Shown here in pieces: positions 26,670 to 34,577 of a stretch of DNA of 64,000 nt. The DNA comes from Rhodoflexus caldus (GTDB lineage: Bacteria; Bacteroidota; Bacteroidia; Cytophagales; Thermoflexibacteraceae), in the NCBI RefSeq assembly GCF_021206925.1, contig NZ_JAJPRF010000002.1:310001-374000 (forward strand), in the 5' to 3' direction. The notes beneath the pieces were generated by a model. The model searched no databases. It had not been told where the DNA came from and saw nothing but the letters and a program-made list of their open reading frames with translations. Numbering within the stretch: the first letter of the stretch is position 1; every line of letters starts with the position of its first letter. A program made the translations under genes and the position numbers.

Positions 26670-27332
26670 CTACTTTACTTCAACAAATTTTTTCTGCGAA
26701 AAGTCAAAGCGGTATCGCTTTTTGCTGGTTGCTTCATCTTTTGCGTTGCCGTCATCATCTACTTTGGAAACTGTTTCCGTAATGGTGATAACGTTGTCCG
26801 AAGCAACAGCGGCATCGGTTGTGTAGGTGTTCATACCGTCTGAGGTACCGCCGCCTACCATAAACTCGCCGACAACTTCTTTGTTGTTTTTATCAAAAAC
26901 AAGCAAATGTGTAAACTGCTGCCCGCGCAAGCCTAAGATACTGCCCAATACGAAAGTAAAATCATTGACAACTGCGTAGCCGTGTATGTGTGCCTCGTTC
27001 ACTGCACCCTCTTCGGTAGTGGGTTGGATGAAGGTTTCGGGCGTTTCACGGTAAGGTGTTTCAATGCCCTGATAGTCGCCGTAATTGCTCAACAGGGTTT
27101 TCAGGTCGGCGACCTTTTTGGCTTTGGCACGCACTTCCGCCACAAAAGCGGTGTATTGCTTGCCTTCGTCAGAGGTTTCGCTTGTTGCTTCCGATTCCTG
27201 AACTACGGCATCAGCGGTTGAGGCAACTGTTTCTGTGTCCATTGTTTCAGCAGCAGTTTCCGCTTGCTTTTTGCCGCAGGCTGTCGTCAGTAGTAAGGCA
27301 GCCACGGCAAGGGTGAGAATGGATTGTTTCAT
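26670..27332 (-). CDS. Lipoprotein of unknown function
   Basis: A 220-residue protein with a lipoprotein signal peptide (MKQSILTLAVAALLLTTAC, then GKKQAE). An acidic Thr/Glu/Ala-rich linker leads to a mature domain of about 160 residues (KQYTAFVAEVRAKAKKV to QKKFVEVK). No catalytic motif is visible and I do not recognise the family. The GKKQ after the lipid-anchored Cys is shared with the lipoprotein at 28002-28841. The ATG at 27332 gives the signal peptide directly at the N-terminus; the longer frame starting at 27434 adds an unrelated sequence. It belongs to the minus-strand lipoprotein island. Confidence 0.65.
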   Translation of the reverse strand: MKQSILTLAVAALLLTTACGKKQAETAAETMDTETVASTADAVVQESEATSETSDEGKQYTAFVAEVRAKAKKVADLKTLLSNYGDYQGIETPYRETPETFIQPTTEEGAVNEAHIHGYAVVNDFTFVLGSILGLRGQQFTHLLVFDKNNKEVVGEFMVGGGTSDGMNTYTTDAAVASDNVITITETVSKVDDDGNAKDEATSKKRYRFDFSQKKFVEVK

Positions 27333-27351
27333 ATGAGTAAAAAGATTTGGA

Positions 27352-27972
27352 TTATGCTTCAACGGTTTTTTGTTGGTTTTTGGTTGGGAAAAGTTTGCAG
27401 GGCACTTGCAGAAATTTAGCCATTTCTGCTGCAATGTAATTCAAACTGAACTCTTCGCCTGTGGCGTACATGTTAGAGATGAGTTTGCGCGCCTTTCCTT
27501 GTTTATCTATCACATATAGGGTGAAATAGGTGCTTACTACATTCCCCATTTCCGACCGGGCATGTATCTGCTTATCAGTTACCATCAATCGCTCAATCTC
27601 GGAAGTGGCGATTTTCAGCCCGCCCGGCATGGGCAGCGGACCAAAACGAAGGCGCAATTCGGTAGGCGTAAGTGTAAAAACCGACCGATTGACAAAGCCG
27701 TACAGTAGCCAGATGAAGTCTCTTGAACTGAGAACGCTTGCTACAATCAACGCGGTTTTTACGCTGTTGTATGCTTCTGCAACCTCAGATGAAAAATAGA
27801 ATGCAACTACGATAAAGAGATAAATCGCAGCGATACGCATCATTAACACCTGATGGTAGGCGCAGAAAAAGTTAAGGCGGATAGACAATTCAGAACCTCG
27901 CCGCTCTACTTTTAGCTTGCCTTGTGCCAGCAATTTGTTTACATCGGTTGCAATAAAGCGATTATAAGCCAT
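27352..27972 (-). CDS. Membrane protein of unknown function
   Basis: A 206-residue protein without a signal peptide. Hydrophobic segments near residues 43-62 (MMRIAAIYLFIVVAFYF) and 72-95 suggest a two-helix hairpin. Soluble parts lie on either side, and the C-terminal half (FTLTPTELRLRFGPLP to YIAAEMAKFL) looks like a beta-rich, pleckstrin-like fold of the kind found in bacterial membrane-associated domains. No function can be assigned. It sits among lipoprotein genes, with 19 bases to the next gene downstream and 29 bases to the one upstream, so it is probably cotranscribed with them. Confidence 0.6.
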   Translation of the reverse strand: MAYNRFIATDVNKLLAQGKLKVERRGSELSIRLNFFCAYHQVLMMRIAAIYLFIVVAFYFSSEVAEAYNSVKTALIVASVLSSRDFIWLLYGFVNRSVFTLTPTELRLRFGPLPMPGGLKIATSEIERLMVTDKQIHARSEMGNVVSTYFTLYVIDKQGKARKLISNMYATGEEFSLNYIAAEMAKFLQVPCKLFPTKNQQKTVEA

Positions 27973-28001
27973 TGTGTGATGTCGGTATGGGGGGATGAAT
28001 A

Positions 28002-28841
28002 TTATTTCTGATGCATCAGCGTCATTATCTCTTCCCCTGTCGGCGCATCAAAATGCAGTTCCAAGCCGCTCCCGTAAACCATTTTTACTTTGATAGAAAA
28101 ATCTTCAAAACCTTCGGTAGCGCAGCGGATGCTGTTATCTTTTTGTACTTCGCAGGTGAAAACTGCCTTTGTGCCGCCTTCGGTGAGGGTGAAAATAACG
28201 CGATTGCCTTGCTGTGCGGTGCTTACCTTAGTTGTGGCAGAACCCTGAAAAGTTTTAGGGTCACGGATTTGCCATTTCATGCCTGCAAAGGCTTCGGCAA
28301 GATGCTGCGACAAAGGTTGGCTTTCCGTAATCGGAACGACAGAGGCATCGGCAAGAAAAACAGCCACTTGCTGCGGCACATCGCCTACAAATCGGTCAAT
28401 ATTTTTAGCGCCGTCATTTTCCTTGTGTATAATCAGTTTCACGGGTTGGTTTTGCAGAGTAACTTCTACGGTTTGTTCTGCTTCCTGATATTCAAAAAAT
28501 GCCGACGGCTTTTGCGAGCGGATAGCGGCTTTTTGCCAATTGCCTTTGGCATCGCTTACGTACACGGAAGTAGCTTCGCCTTTTTGTGTGTCCCAATAAA
28601 TGTAATAGCCTGTGGCGGTGTTCAAATCATAATACAAGCCGCTGAAATTGATGGAAGAAGGTACTTTTTCGGGCTGTCGGTCGTCGCCGCCTGTTTCTCC
28701 TTCAAATGCAGATTCCGTGTCGGGTACGGCGTTTTCAGTAGCGGTACTTTCGCCTGTTTGGCTGTCTTGCTTTTTACCGCATGCAACTGCCAACATCAGC
28801 AGCGATGCGGCAAACAGCATGGAAAGAAATTTGTTTTTCAT
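28002..28841 (-). CDS. Lipoprotein, member of the island's paralog family
   Basis: A 279-residue lipoprotein (signal peptide to LMLAVAC, then GKKQDSQ) with a long acidic linker and a mature domain from INFSGLYYD to TLMHQK. The mature part shares an ordered set of features with the protein at 28873-29703: FSG(L/V)Y near the start, a central KLIIH-type strand, then TLTEGGTKAVFTCEV and IRCATEG near the end. The two cysteines, ten residues apart, can form a disulfide. No known family is recognised. A long antisense frame covers the gene but is a shadow. Confidence 0.65.
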   Translation of the reverse strand: MKNKFLSMLFAASLLMLAVACGKKQDSQTGESTATENAVPDTESAFEGETGGDDRQPEKVPSSINFSGLYYDLNTATGYYIYWDTQKGEATSVYVSDAKGNWQKAAIRSQKPSAFFEYQEAEQTVEVTLQNQPVKLIIHKENDGAKNIDRFVGDVPQQVAVFLADASVVPITESQPLSQHLAEAFAGMKWQIRDPKTFQGSATTKVSTAQQGNRVIFTLTEGGTKAVFTCEVQKDNSIRCATEGFEDFSIKVKMVYGSGLELHFDAPTGEEIMTLMHQK

Positions 28842-28872
28842 GGGTTGAAAATTTGATAATGATTGTTACGAT

Positions 28873-29703
28873 TTAGAAAATAGGGCTGTCTTGCACCAGC
28901 GTAAACAAACGTTGCCCTGCGTTGGTGTCAAATGCAATGCTCCACGTTGCCAGATTGTACGGCATAACGGTGGGTATCATGCTGAAATTAGTATCGCCTT
29001 CGGGCTTGCAACTCATGGTAAAGTTGTTATAGACTTCGCAGTGATAAGTGGTCTTTTTGCTGCCTTCGGTAATGGTAAAATCCAAGGTTACTAATTCCAT
29101 CGCTGTTTTTTTGACGCTTACTTTGGCAGTGGCGGGTTTGCCTGTGGCATCGTCCAACAATACCCATCGGCGATTAGCCAAAGCCTCTGCCCAATCGTAA
29201 TGCGTAAAAACATCACCTTTGCCAATATCGGACTTCGCATCGGCAATTTGCATGAGCGGATATTGCAGTTTCTCGCCTTGCCATTGCACGTAGAGCAGCG
29301 GCAAATCCTGCTCGGATTGCTTAATCAGCGTGAGTCGGTGCGTTTTGCCTTGCAGGCGAACGGTCAGGCTGTGTTCGGCAACGGAATACTCCGCCATATC
29401 GTGTGAGGGGGACTCTTTCACGATGTCGCAGGTTTGGTAACTGCCGCCGTTCAACGAATAGCGAACCGCTGTCGGTTTGCCGTTGCGCCACGTAACGTGG
29501 AAAACATCAAAGCCTTCGCCGCGCCCGGCATATACGCCGCTGAAATCAAAGGCAGTTGCCTCCGTGTTGTGGTGAACCGCTTCGGCAGCTTCCGTATCGG
29601 GGAAATAGTCATTGCTTTGTGCGGTTTCTTCGGTAGCGGCGGTTTTGCCTTTGCAGTTCCACAGCAAGAGGGCAAGCAGGAAAATAGTTAATTGATGTTT
29701 CAT
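28873..29703 (-). CDS. Lipoprotein, member of the island's paralog family
   Basis: A 276-residue lipoprotein with signal peptide MKHQLTIFLLALLLWNC and lipid-anchored Cys in WNCKGK. The mature domain begins FDFSGVYAGRG and contains DFTITEGSKKTTYHCEV with a second Cys in MSCKPEGD, the same two-cysteine arrangement as its neighbour at 28002-28841. The signal peptide region is nearly identical in DNA to that of the next gene upstream (29719-30525), although the mature domains differ. That gene's stop lies 15 bases away, so the pair is probably one transcript. Confidence 0.65.
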   Translation of the reverse strand: MKHQLTIFLLALLLWNCKGKTAATEETAQSNDYFPDTEAAEAVHHNTEATAFDFSGVYAGRGEGFDVFHVTWRNGKPTAVRYSLNGGSYQTCDIVKESPSHDMAEYSVAEHSLTVRLQGKTHRLTLIKQSEQDLPLLYVQWQGEKLQYPLMQIADAKSDIGKGDVFTHYDWAEALANRRWVLLDDATGKPATAKVSVKKTAMELVTLDFTITEGSKKTTYHCEVYNNFTMSCKPEGDTNFSMIPTVMPYNLATWSIAFDTNAGQRLFTLVQDSPIF

Positions 29704-29718
29704 TTTTGCATCATTTTA

Positions 29719-30525
29719 CTACTGAAAATACGGCTTGCCGTTGGCAGGGAAAAATACGATGCGCTCGTTACATTCGGGACCGTCCCAGAGGTAATGCTTT
29801 TCGTTATAGGCTTTCATGTAAGCCATTTTGGCATCATTGCCGACAGGTGCAAGCGGAACAGTCAGGTGCGGGCAGTAAGTCATGCTATATGAGCCGTCTT
29901 CATTTTGTCCAAGCAACTCATCTAACGATTTTTTGCCTATCAGCACAAAGGCAGGTTGATTATAGCCGGGCAGCGATTTTTCTAACAAAATATCGTTCAG
30001 GACAAAGTGCTCGTCAAGCATCACGCTTTCGCCTTCTTGGGGGACTAAATCCAACACGGTCAGGCGGCTTTCGTTGGCATAGCCGTAGCCTTCTATTATC
30101 AGAAAAGCATTTTTTGTCCCTTTGTGCTGCAAGCGAAGCAGATAAGGACATTCCTTGCCGCCAAAAACATTGCTCACAATTACATCGCTTTGCGTAAGGC
30201 GCGTGAACCGCTCGGGTTCGCTGATTTTATCGTAACCTTCCGCATAGGTGTGTGCCATGCTTCCCGCGTTGGAATAGTCAATTCGGATTTGTGTGAAAAC
30301 GCCCGCATCCTGTGGCTGACCGTAGAGCACGATGGTTTCGGGTTTGCCGTCGCCGTCCATGTCGTCCAGCGGATAAGTACCGATGAGGTTTTCAAGGCTT
30401 GAATAGTCGGCTGTTGCAACGCTTTCTTCGGCAGTTGTTGTGCCGTCAGACTCGTCGGTGCTTGTTTTGCCCTTGCAGTTCCACAGCAAAAGGGCGAATA
30501 AGAAAAGGGTTAGTTTATTTTTCAT
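29719..30525 (-). CDS. Lipoprotein with an FG-GAP-like calcium-binding motif
   Basis: A 268-residue lipoprotein with signal peptide MKNKLTLFLFALLLWNC and a short acidic linker. The mature domain opens with YPLDDMDGDGKPETIVLYG, an Asp-rich loop of the kind that binds calcium in FG-GAP/VCBS-like repeats, followed by several beta strands (TQIRIDYSNAGS, YLLRLQHKGTKNAFLII). Only one such loop is evident, so a full beta-propeller is not supported. It is not obviously homologous to the adjacent lipoproteins beyond the shared signal peptide, which suggests a swapped export signal. Function unknown. Confidence 0.6.
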   Translation of the reverse strand: MKNKLTLFLFALLLWNCKGKTSTDESDGTTTAEESVATADYSSLENLIGTYPLDDMDGDGKPETIVLYGQPQDAGVFTQIRIDYSNAGSMAHTYAEGYDKISEPERFTRLTQSDVIVSNVFGGKECPYLLRLQHKGTKNAFLIIEGYGYANESRLTVLDLVPQEGESVMLDEHFVLNDILLEKSLPGYNQPAFVLIGKKSLDELLGQNEDGSYSMTYCPHLTVPLAPVGNDAKMAYMKAYNEKHYLWDGPECNERIVFFPANGKPYFQ

Positions 30526-30581
30526 GGTGGAAGTGGTTACAAATAAAATTTCGGTTGAGTGTTTCGTACTTCTAAATTTTC

Positions 30582-30672
30582 TGCCGCTAAGTTTTACGCC
30601 AAGCGCGCTAAGTGTTCTTCCAACGATATTTCTTTGTGTACTTTGCGATTGAACCTTTGCGAACGTTGCGTT
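30582..30672. repeat. Degenerate CGCNAAG-type inverted repeat
   Basis: The left part carries CGCTAAG, CGCCAAG and CGCTAAG; the right part carries CTTTGTG, CTTTGCG and CTTTGCG, close to the reverse complements. This pattern resembles the mobile CGCAAAG-repeat elements scattered in many environmental bacterial genomes. It sits between two lipoprotein genes. Confidence 0.45.
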
Positions 30673-30693
30673 AAATAATGCGTTAGTTAATGC

Positions 30694-31437
30694 TTACTTA
30701 GGCTCTGCCAGCGTACCTAGTGCGTTGCCTTTTTTGTCAAACAGAGAAAGCATCCAGCGGTTGTCTTTCAGCAGGCTGAGTTTGCCGATGAACTCTTTTT
30801 GGGTGTACATCACATTGTCGTTACCCATTAGCACGGTCAAATCTTTGTCAAAAGCGCAGTAGAAAACGGCGCGTTGTTCGCCTTCACCAATTGCCAGCTC
30901 AAACATGATAGGGTCTTCCATCACACCGAAAGCTATCGGAATATTATCCGCATAAACATCGTGGGTGGGGTCGTAGAACTGCATACGCACACTTTGCATG
31001 GCAGTTGCCATCGTAGCGGTTGCAGGGTCTTCGTTGTCAAAAGACATGTTGTCTTCCTGTGCCAAACGAACCAGCGTGCGTTGGTTGTTTTGGCGCAAGG
31101 TGTTGAATTGCAGCGTGCATTTGTCTTTGCCTGTATGCGTCAGCGTCATTTCGTAGACTACATTGGGGGCTTTTTCGTGGTAGAGGCGAAGTGCTTTTTG
31201 CGGCATCTTATTAGCAGTCGGCTTGTCTTCCTGACGCATGATTTCGTAGCGCAAGTATTTGCCGCCTTTGGGTGCATGATAAACCGCGCTTATCATTCCA
31301 TCTTTGGCATCGCATTGCACCATAATAACCTCTTGATTATCAGGCAATACATACAAGCCGCCAAATAAAAACGGCTGTTGGGCAAACAGCGGGCTGCTCA
31401 ACAGCAACACAGCAAAAAAAGTGTACAGCTTTTTCAT
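30694..31437 (-). CDS. Secreted protein, likely distant paralog of the island's lipoproteins
   Basis: A 247-residue protein with a classical signal peptide (MKKLYTFFAVLLLSSPLFAQ) and no lipobox, so it is periplasmic or secreted. The mature part begins FLFGGLYVLPD and near its end has GEGEQRAVFYCAFDKD, which lines up with the TEG...CEV segment of the lipoproteins at 28002 and 28873; the second cysteine is missing. Homology is weak and should be treated as a suggestion. Function unknown. The gene is separated from its upstream neighbour by a terminator at 31456-31488 and from the downstream one by the 30582-30672 repeat, so it may be transcribed alone. Confidence 0.6.
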   Translation of the reverse strand: MKKLYTFFAVLLLSSPLFAQQPFLFGGLYVLPDNQEVIMVQCDAKDGMISAVYHAPKGGKYLRYEIMRQEDKPTANKMPQKALRLYHEKAPNVVYEMTLTHTGKDKCTLQFNTLRQNNQRTLVRLAQEDNMSFDNEDPATATMATAMQSVRMQFYDPTHDVYADNIPIAFGVMEDPIMFELAIGEGEQRAVFYCAFDKDLTVLMGNDNVMYTQKEFIGKLSLLKDNRWMLSLFDKKGNALGTLAEPK

Positions 31438-31455
31438 GGATATTTTTTTGAAAAA

Positions 31456-31488
31456 GCACAGGCTGCAATAATTTTTGCCAACCTGTGC
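31456..31488 (-). terminator. Terminator of the 31523-32464 gene
   Basis: On the minus strand GCACAGG and CCTGTGC form a perfect 7-base stem around a 19-base loop, with an inner TTGGCAAA/TTATTGCA-like pairing, followed by CTTTTTC. It lies directly after the gene's stop. Confidence 0.5.
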
Positions 31489-31522
31489 CGGAAAGTGTAT
31501 TTTATAGAAAGGGTTGAGTTGT

Positions 31523-32464
31523 TTATTTAATCCACCACCATTTACGCAGTTTGGTTGCCATGTCGGTCAGCGCAGCAGGCTCATCTTTCGTACCGATAAC
31601 GGGCACAATTTCATCTATCATGCTATCGGCAGGGGCGGTCAGGTAGTTTAAATACATTTCGTTACCTATAAAAGGTGTGATTGGGCGCACATAATGACCA
31701 AATATGTAAATACCGGTGTTAGGGTCTCTTCCGTAGAAGCCAATGGCACTGCCTTCCATATAATCCGGGGTTTCATATTGTGTCAGGCGCTGACCTTTGC
31801 AGGCACCTGTTTCTATGCCTTCACGCACGCCTTCCACGCGACATTCGCAATAGTACAGTTCCTGAAGAGTAGTGGTATAAGTATAAACTGTAAAAGTTTT
31901 GCCATCAGGTGCAGGAACTATTTTCACACGACTTTTGGGATAGGAACCCGCCATCATCAAAGGAATTGCCATGTGCTGGTTTTCGTCTAACAGAAACTCA
32001 CCTTTCCTCTTTTCCGCTACCAGATACAGATTCATAAACTCATCTAAGGGATAAGCAAAATGTGTGTCGGTGAGCTTAATAAACGGTGTGGGCGTGCCGT
32101 CAAAAATCACACTTTTGCCGTCGGCTGCTACCTGCCAAGTGCCTTGCTGAACGTCGGTATTCTGTATGCGCAGGTTGTAAGAGCCATTGCGGTTAAATTG
32201 CATCTGTATCTGTTGGAAAACGAACAAAGCCTTAAACGCTTCGGTCTTTTTTCTTTGCAGTTCCTCGCGTTGTGCGCGTGATAATTGCTGTGCTTCTGCT
32301 GCCTTGAACTTCTCTACCAGTGCTACTTCCATAGATTTCAGGTCGGCGACCCAGTTGTCTGAGGTCAGCCAAGCTGCCATTTGCTGCGGTGTTTGCGCCT
32401 GTGCGATAGCTGCCAGCCATAACAGGGCAAACACAAAGGTTGATAAAAATGGTACTTTTTTCAT
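31523..32464 (-). CDS. Exported protein of unknown function
   Basis: Starting at the ATG at 32464 the protein has 313 residues with a signal peptide (MKKVPFLSTFVFALLWLAAIAQAQ). Next comes a helical, charged region with AEAQQLSRAQREELQRKK, then a lipocalin-like beta segment (QMQFNRNGSYNLRI, QQGTWQVAADGKSVIF). The C-terminal half has several cysteines (YYCECRVEG and GACKGQ) reminiscent of the paired cysteines in the nearby lipoproteins. No family is recognised. A 51-residue His-rich extension in the same frame is probably untranslated, because the signal peptide would then be internal. Confidence 0.6.
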   Translation of the reverse strand: MKKVPFLSTFVFALLWLAAIAQAQTPQQMAAWLTSDNWVADLKSMEVALVEKFKAAEAQQLSRAQREELQRKKTEAFKALFVFQQIQMQFNRNGSYNLRIQNTDVQQGTWQVAADGKSVIFDGTPTPFIKLTDTHFAYPLDEFMNLYLVAEKRKGEFLLDENQHMAIPLMMAGSYPKSRVKIVPAPDGKTFTVYTYTTTLQELYYCECRVEGVREGIETGACKGQRLTQYETPDYMEGSAIGFYGRDPNTGIYIFGHYVRPITPFIGNEMYLNYLTAPADSMIDEIVPVIGTKDEPAALTDMATKLRKWWWIK

Positions 32465-32662
32465 TGGGTTAATCATTTGTTTTGATTGATGATACGAAAG
32501 TAGGGGCTTACCGCGACTCTTTTTCGGCAAATGAGGATGCGCAACGGCTGTATGAGAATCCGTCAGGTTTGTGTGAGAATTTGATTTTTCGGCTTTTCCA
32601 TGCGTTGCCTCAGTCATATCCCGCGTTCCCTCAACGGTGCTTTAAGCCTGTCGGGTGCTGTA

Positions 32663-32670
32663 TAGTTTTG
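32663..32670 (+). promoter_or_regulatory. -7 box (TAGTTTTG)
   Basis: An exact TAnnTTTG match 28 bases before the ATG at 32699, with TTTA 18 bases upstream as a weak -33 element. Confidence 0.45.
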
Positions 32671-32698
32671 CTTCATCAACCAATCATTTGTAAGCACA

Positions 32699-33757
32699 AT
32701 GAAAAGTTTCATTAAACAAGTTTTAGTAATCGCTATGGTAGGCGCATGGGCTGTCAATCCCGCCGCTGCGCAATTGAGCAAACTCAAAGAAAAAGTAAAA
32801 GGCAAGTCGGGAGAGGCATTGGTAAGCAGTGTACCGGCAGGTGTTGACAAGTTAGACAAGTTCCTAATTAAGGCAACTGAAACACAAGAGAATACACCGC
32901 GCCCCATGCTCGGATTTACGGGTTCAACGTTTTTGAGCAAGCAGGTAGTCTATTTCAATGTACTTGACAGAAAAGATATGGCTGCCAAGTTGGGCGTACC
33001 ATTCTTTGGCACGGTTTACCGCAGTTTTCAGCTGAGCAACGACCAAGAGTGCCCCGAAGACAGCCGCGTGTTCTCGCCCGAAGAAAATACTTACATTTTC
33101 TACAAAGGCAAAAGCGACGACAAAAAGCCGGGCAAGACAATACCCAAGCGCATGGGCTATCTCGTATTTTATCCTTATGACAAGCAGATGCCTGAAGTGA
33201 TGCTGGTACTTGCTCCTGATGCAGATGCTTTGGCCAAATGGCAGGGCGAAGAGGGCAAAAAAGCCATTAAAGACCTTGAAGCCAAAATTTGGGAAGTAGC
33301 AGGCGATATGGAAAAAGAAATAGAAAAAGAATTTATCGCCAAATATGCCAAAGAAGTAGAAAGCTACCGCGACAACAACAGTTTCATGGAAAATTCCATT
33401 GAAAAGCCGGGCAAGCTGCACTCTGAGGAAGTATTGAAGCAAATCCGCGAAACGCTGCAAGGCTGGGCAAACAATGCCTTCGGGGGCAATACCGAAATGA
33501 TTGCTGTATCGTTGGTTGGCAACGACTATGTAATTTACCGCAACAACCTGACGGGCGTAGTTACCGGACGCGGCATACAAGGCAAGATGGCCTTTATAGA
33601 ACCATCCCTGAAAGAACACGGCCTGTTTATGTACTACCCCTTTGATGCGGTACAAAACCACGACGGTAAGAACTTTTCAGGCGGCTGGACAGCGGTAGGT
33701 ACGTCAAGCACAGTAAGCAGAGTTTGGAAAGAAAAAATTGCGTCATTCCAAAAGTAG
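32699..33757 (+). CDS. Exported protein of unknown function
   Basis: A 352-residue protein with a signal peptide (MKSFIKQVLVIAMVGAWAVNPAAAQ). A short Lys-rich helix follows (LSKLKEKVKGKSGE), then a domain of about 300 residues with a charged helix in the middle (DMEKEIEKEFIAKYAKEVES). No catalytic or binding motif stands out and I do not recognise the family. It is divergent from the exported protein at 31523-32464 and has its own promoter. A strong terminator separates it from the convergent regulator gene. It may belong functionally with the neighbouring secreted proteins, but that rests only on position. Confidence 0.6.
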   Translation: MKSFIKQVLVIAMVGAWAVNPAAAQLSKLKEKVKGKSGEALVSSVPAGVDKLDKFLIKATETQENTPRPMLGFTGSTFLSKQVVYFNVLDRKDMAAKLGVPFFGTVYRSFQLSNDQECPEDSRVFSPEENTYIFYKGKSDDKKPGKTIPKRMGYLVFYPYDKQMPEVMLVLAPDADALAKWQGEEGKKAIKDLEAKIWEVAGDMEKEIEKEFIAKYAKEVESYRDNNSFMENSIEKPGKLHSEEVLKQIRETLQGWANNAFGGNTEMIAVSLVGNDYVIYRNNLTGVVTGRGIQGKMAFIEPSLKEHGLFMYYPFDAVQNHDGKNFSGGWTAVGTSSTVSRVWKEKIASFQK

Positions 33758-33795
33758 TTTACAACCTAAACCTATTCTACTTACAATTCCATCAA

Positions 33796-33833
33796 ACAAA
33801 GCTTCGCCGCGTGGGGAAGCCTTTGTTTTTTTA
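33796..33833. terminator. Terminator between convergent genes
   Basis: ACAAAG-CTTC pairs with GAAG-C-CTTTGT (one bulged C) around a GC-rich loop, followed on the plus strand by TTTTTTT. It can end the 32699 gene on the plus strand and, by its symmetry, the LytTR gene on the minus strand. Confidence 0.65.
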
Positions 33834-34577
33834 CAACGCCTGTAAAACTTTCAGCAGCGCTTCCTTCTTGCGGATGGCCAGCGGCAGTTCGGTGCCGTCT
33901 TTGAGTACCACCGCCCCCGCGTCCGATTTTTCAATCCGTTTCAGGTAAGCAAGGTTGAATAGGTACGATTTATGACAGCGGAAGAAACCCTGATTTTCAA
34001 GCAGTTGTTCGTATTCTTTTAAAGTTTTGGCAACCATCATTTTCTGCCCGTTATTCAGAAAAAAGGTGGTGTAGTTATCCTCTGCCTGCAAGTACATAAT
34101 CTCGGCGGTTTCTATGATGTGGATTGCCTCCATGTCTTTAAGCACCAAGCGACGCGCTGCGGCATTGCCTGCTTGCAAGTACTGCATCATGACGGTAATC
34201 TGTTGTTGCAACTGCTTGCTTTGAATTGTCTCCCCTGCCCGATTGATGGCAGCCACCAACTCCTCAGGGTCAGTTGGTTTAAGCAAGTAATCTAATGCAG
34301 AGATACGAAATGCCTGCAATGCGTAGTTATCAAATGCGGTAATAAAAACCACCTGAAAATCAACACTTTGCAATTGCTGTAACAAATCAAAACCCGTTCC
34401 GTCGGGCATGTCTATGTCTAAAAGCACCAAATCGGGGCGTGTTTCCTCAATAAGTACCTTGCCTTTTTGCACATTTTTAGCCTCACCCGAAAAAACAGCT
34501 TGCGGACAAAACCTGCCGATGATGTCTTTTACAAAGTTGCGTTGTTGTTTGTCGTCGTCTATCGTTATCCAGCGCAT
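33831..34577 (-). CDS. LytTR-family response regulator
   Basis: A 248-residue two-component regulator. The receiver domain (1-120) has the acidic pocket IDDD, phosphoacceptor Asp54 in LVLLDIDMPDG, a Thr in the VVFITAFD strand and the conserved Lys in YLLKPTD. The C-terminal LytTR DNA-binding domain (about 145-245) shows IIETAEIMYLQAEDNYTTFF and FRCHKSYLFNLAYLKRIEK. Its start codon overlaps the kinase stop (TGATG), so the two are translationally coupled. Target promoters are unknown. Confidence 0.9.
   Translation of the reverse strand: MRWITIDDDKQQRNFVKDIIGRFCPQAVFSGEAKNVQKGKVLIEETRPDLVLLDIDMPDGTGFDLLQQLQSVDFQVVFITAFDNYALQAFRISALDYLLKPTDPEELVAAINRAGETIQSKQLQQQITVMMQYLQAGNAAARRLVLKDMEAIHIIETAEIMYLQAEDNYTTFFLNNGQKMMVAKTLKEYEQLLENQGFFRCHKSYLFNLAYLKRIEKSDAGAVVLKDGTELPLAIRKKEALLKVLQAL

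Noticed and set aside
28011-28856. Long antisense open frame over a lipoprotein gene
   Set aside because: The sense gene has a signal peptide, lipobox and paralogs; the antisense frame shows no recognisable domain and is a shadow.
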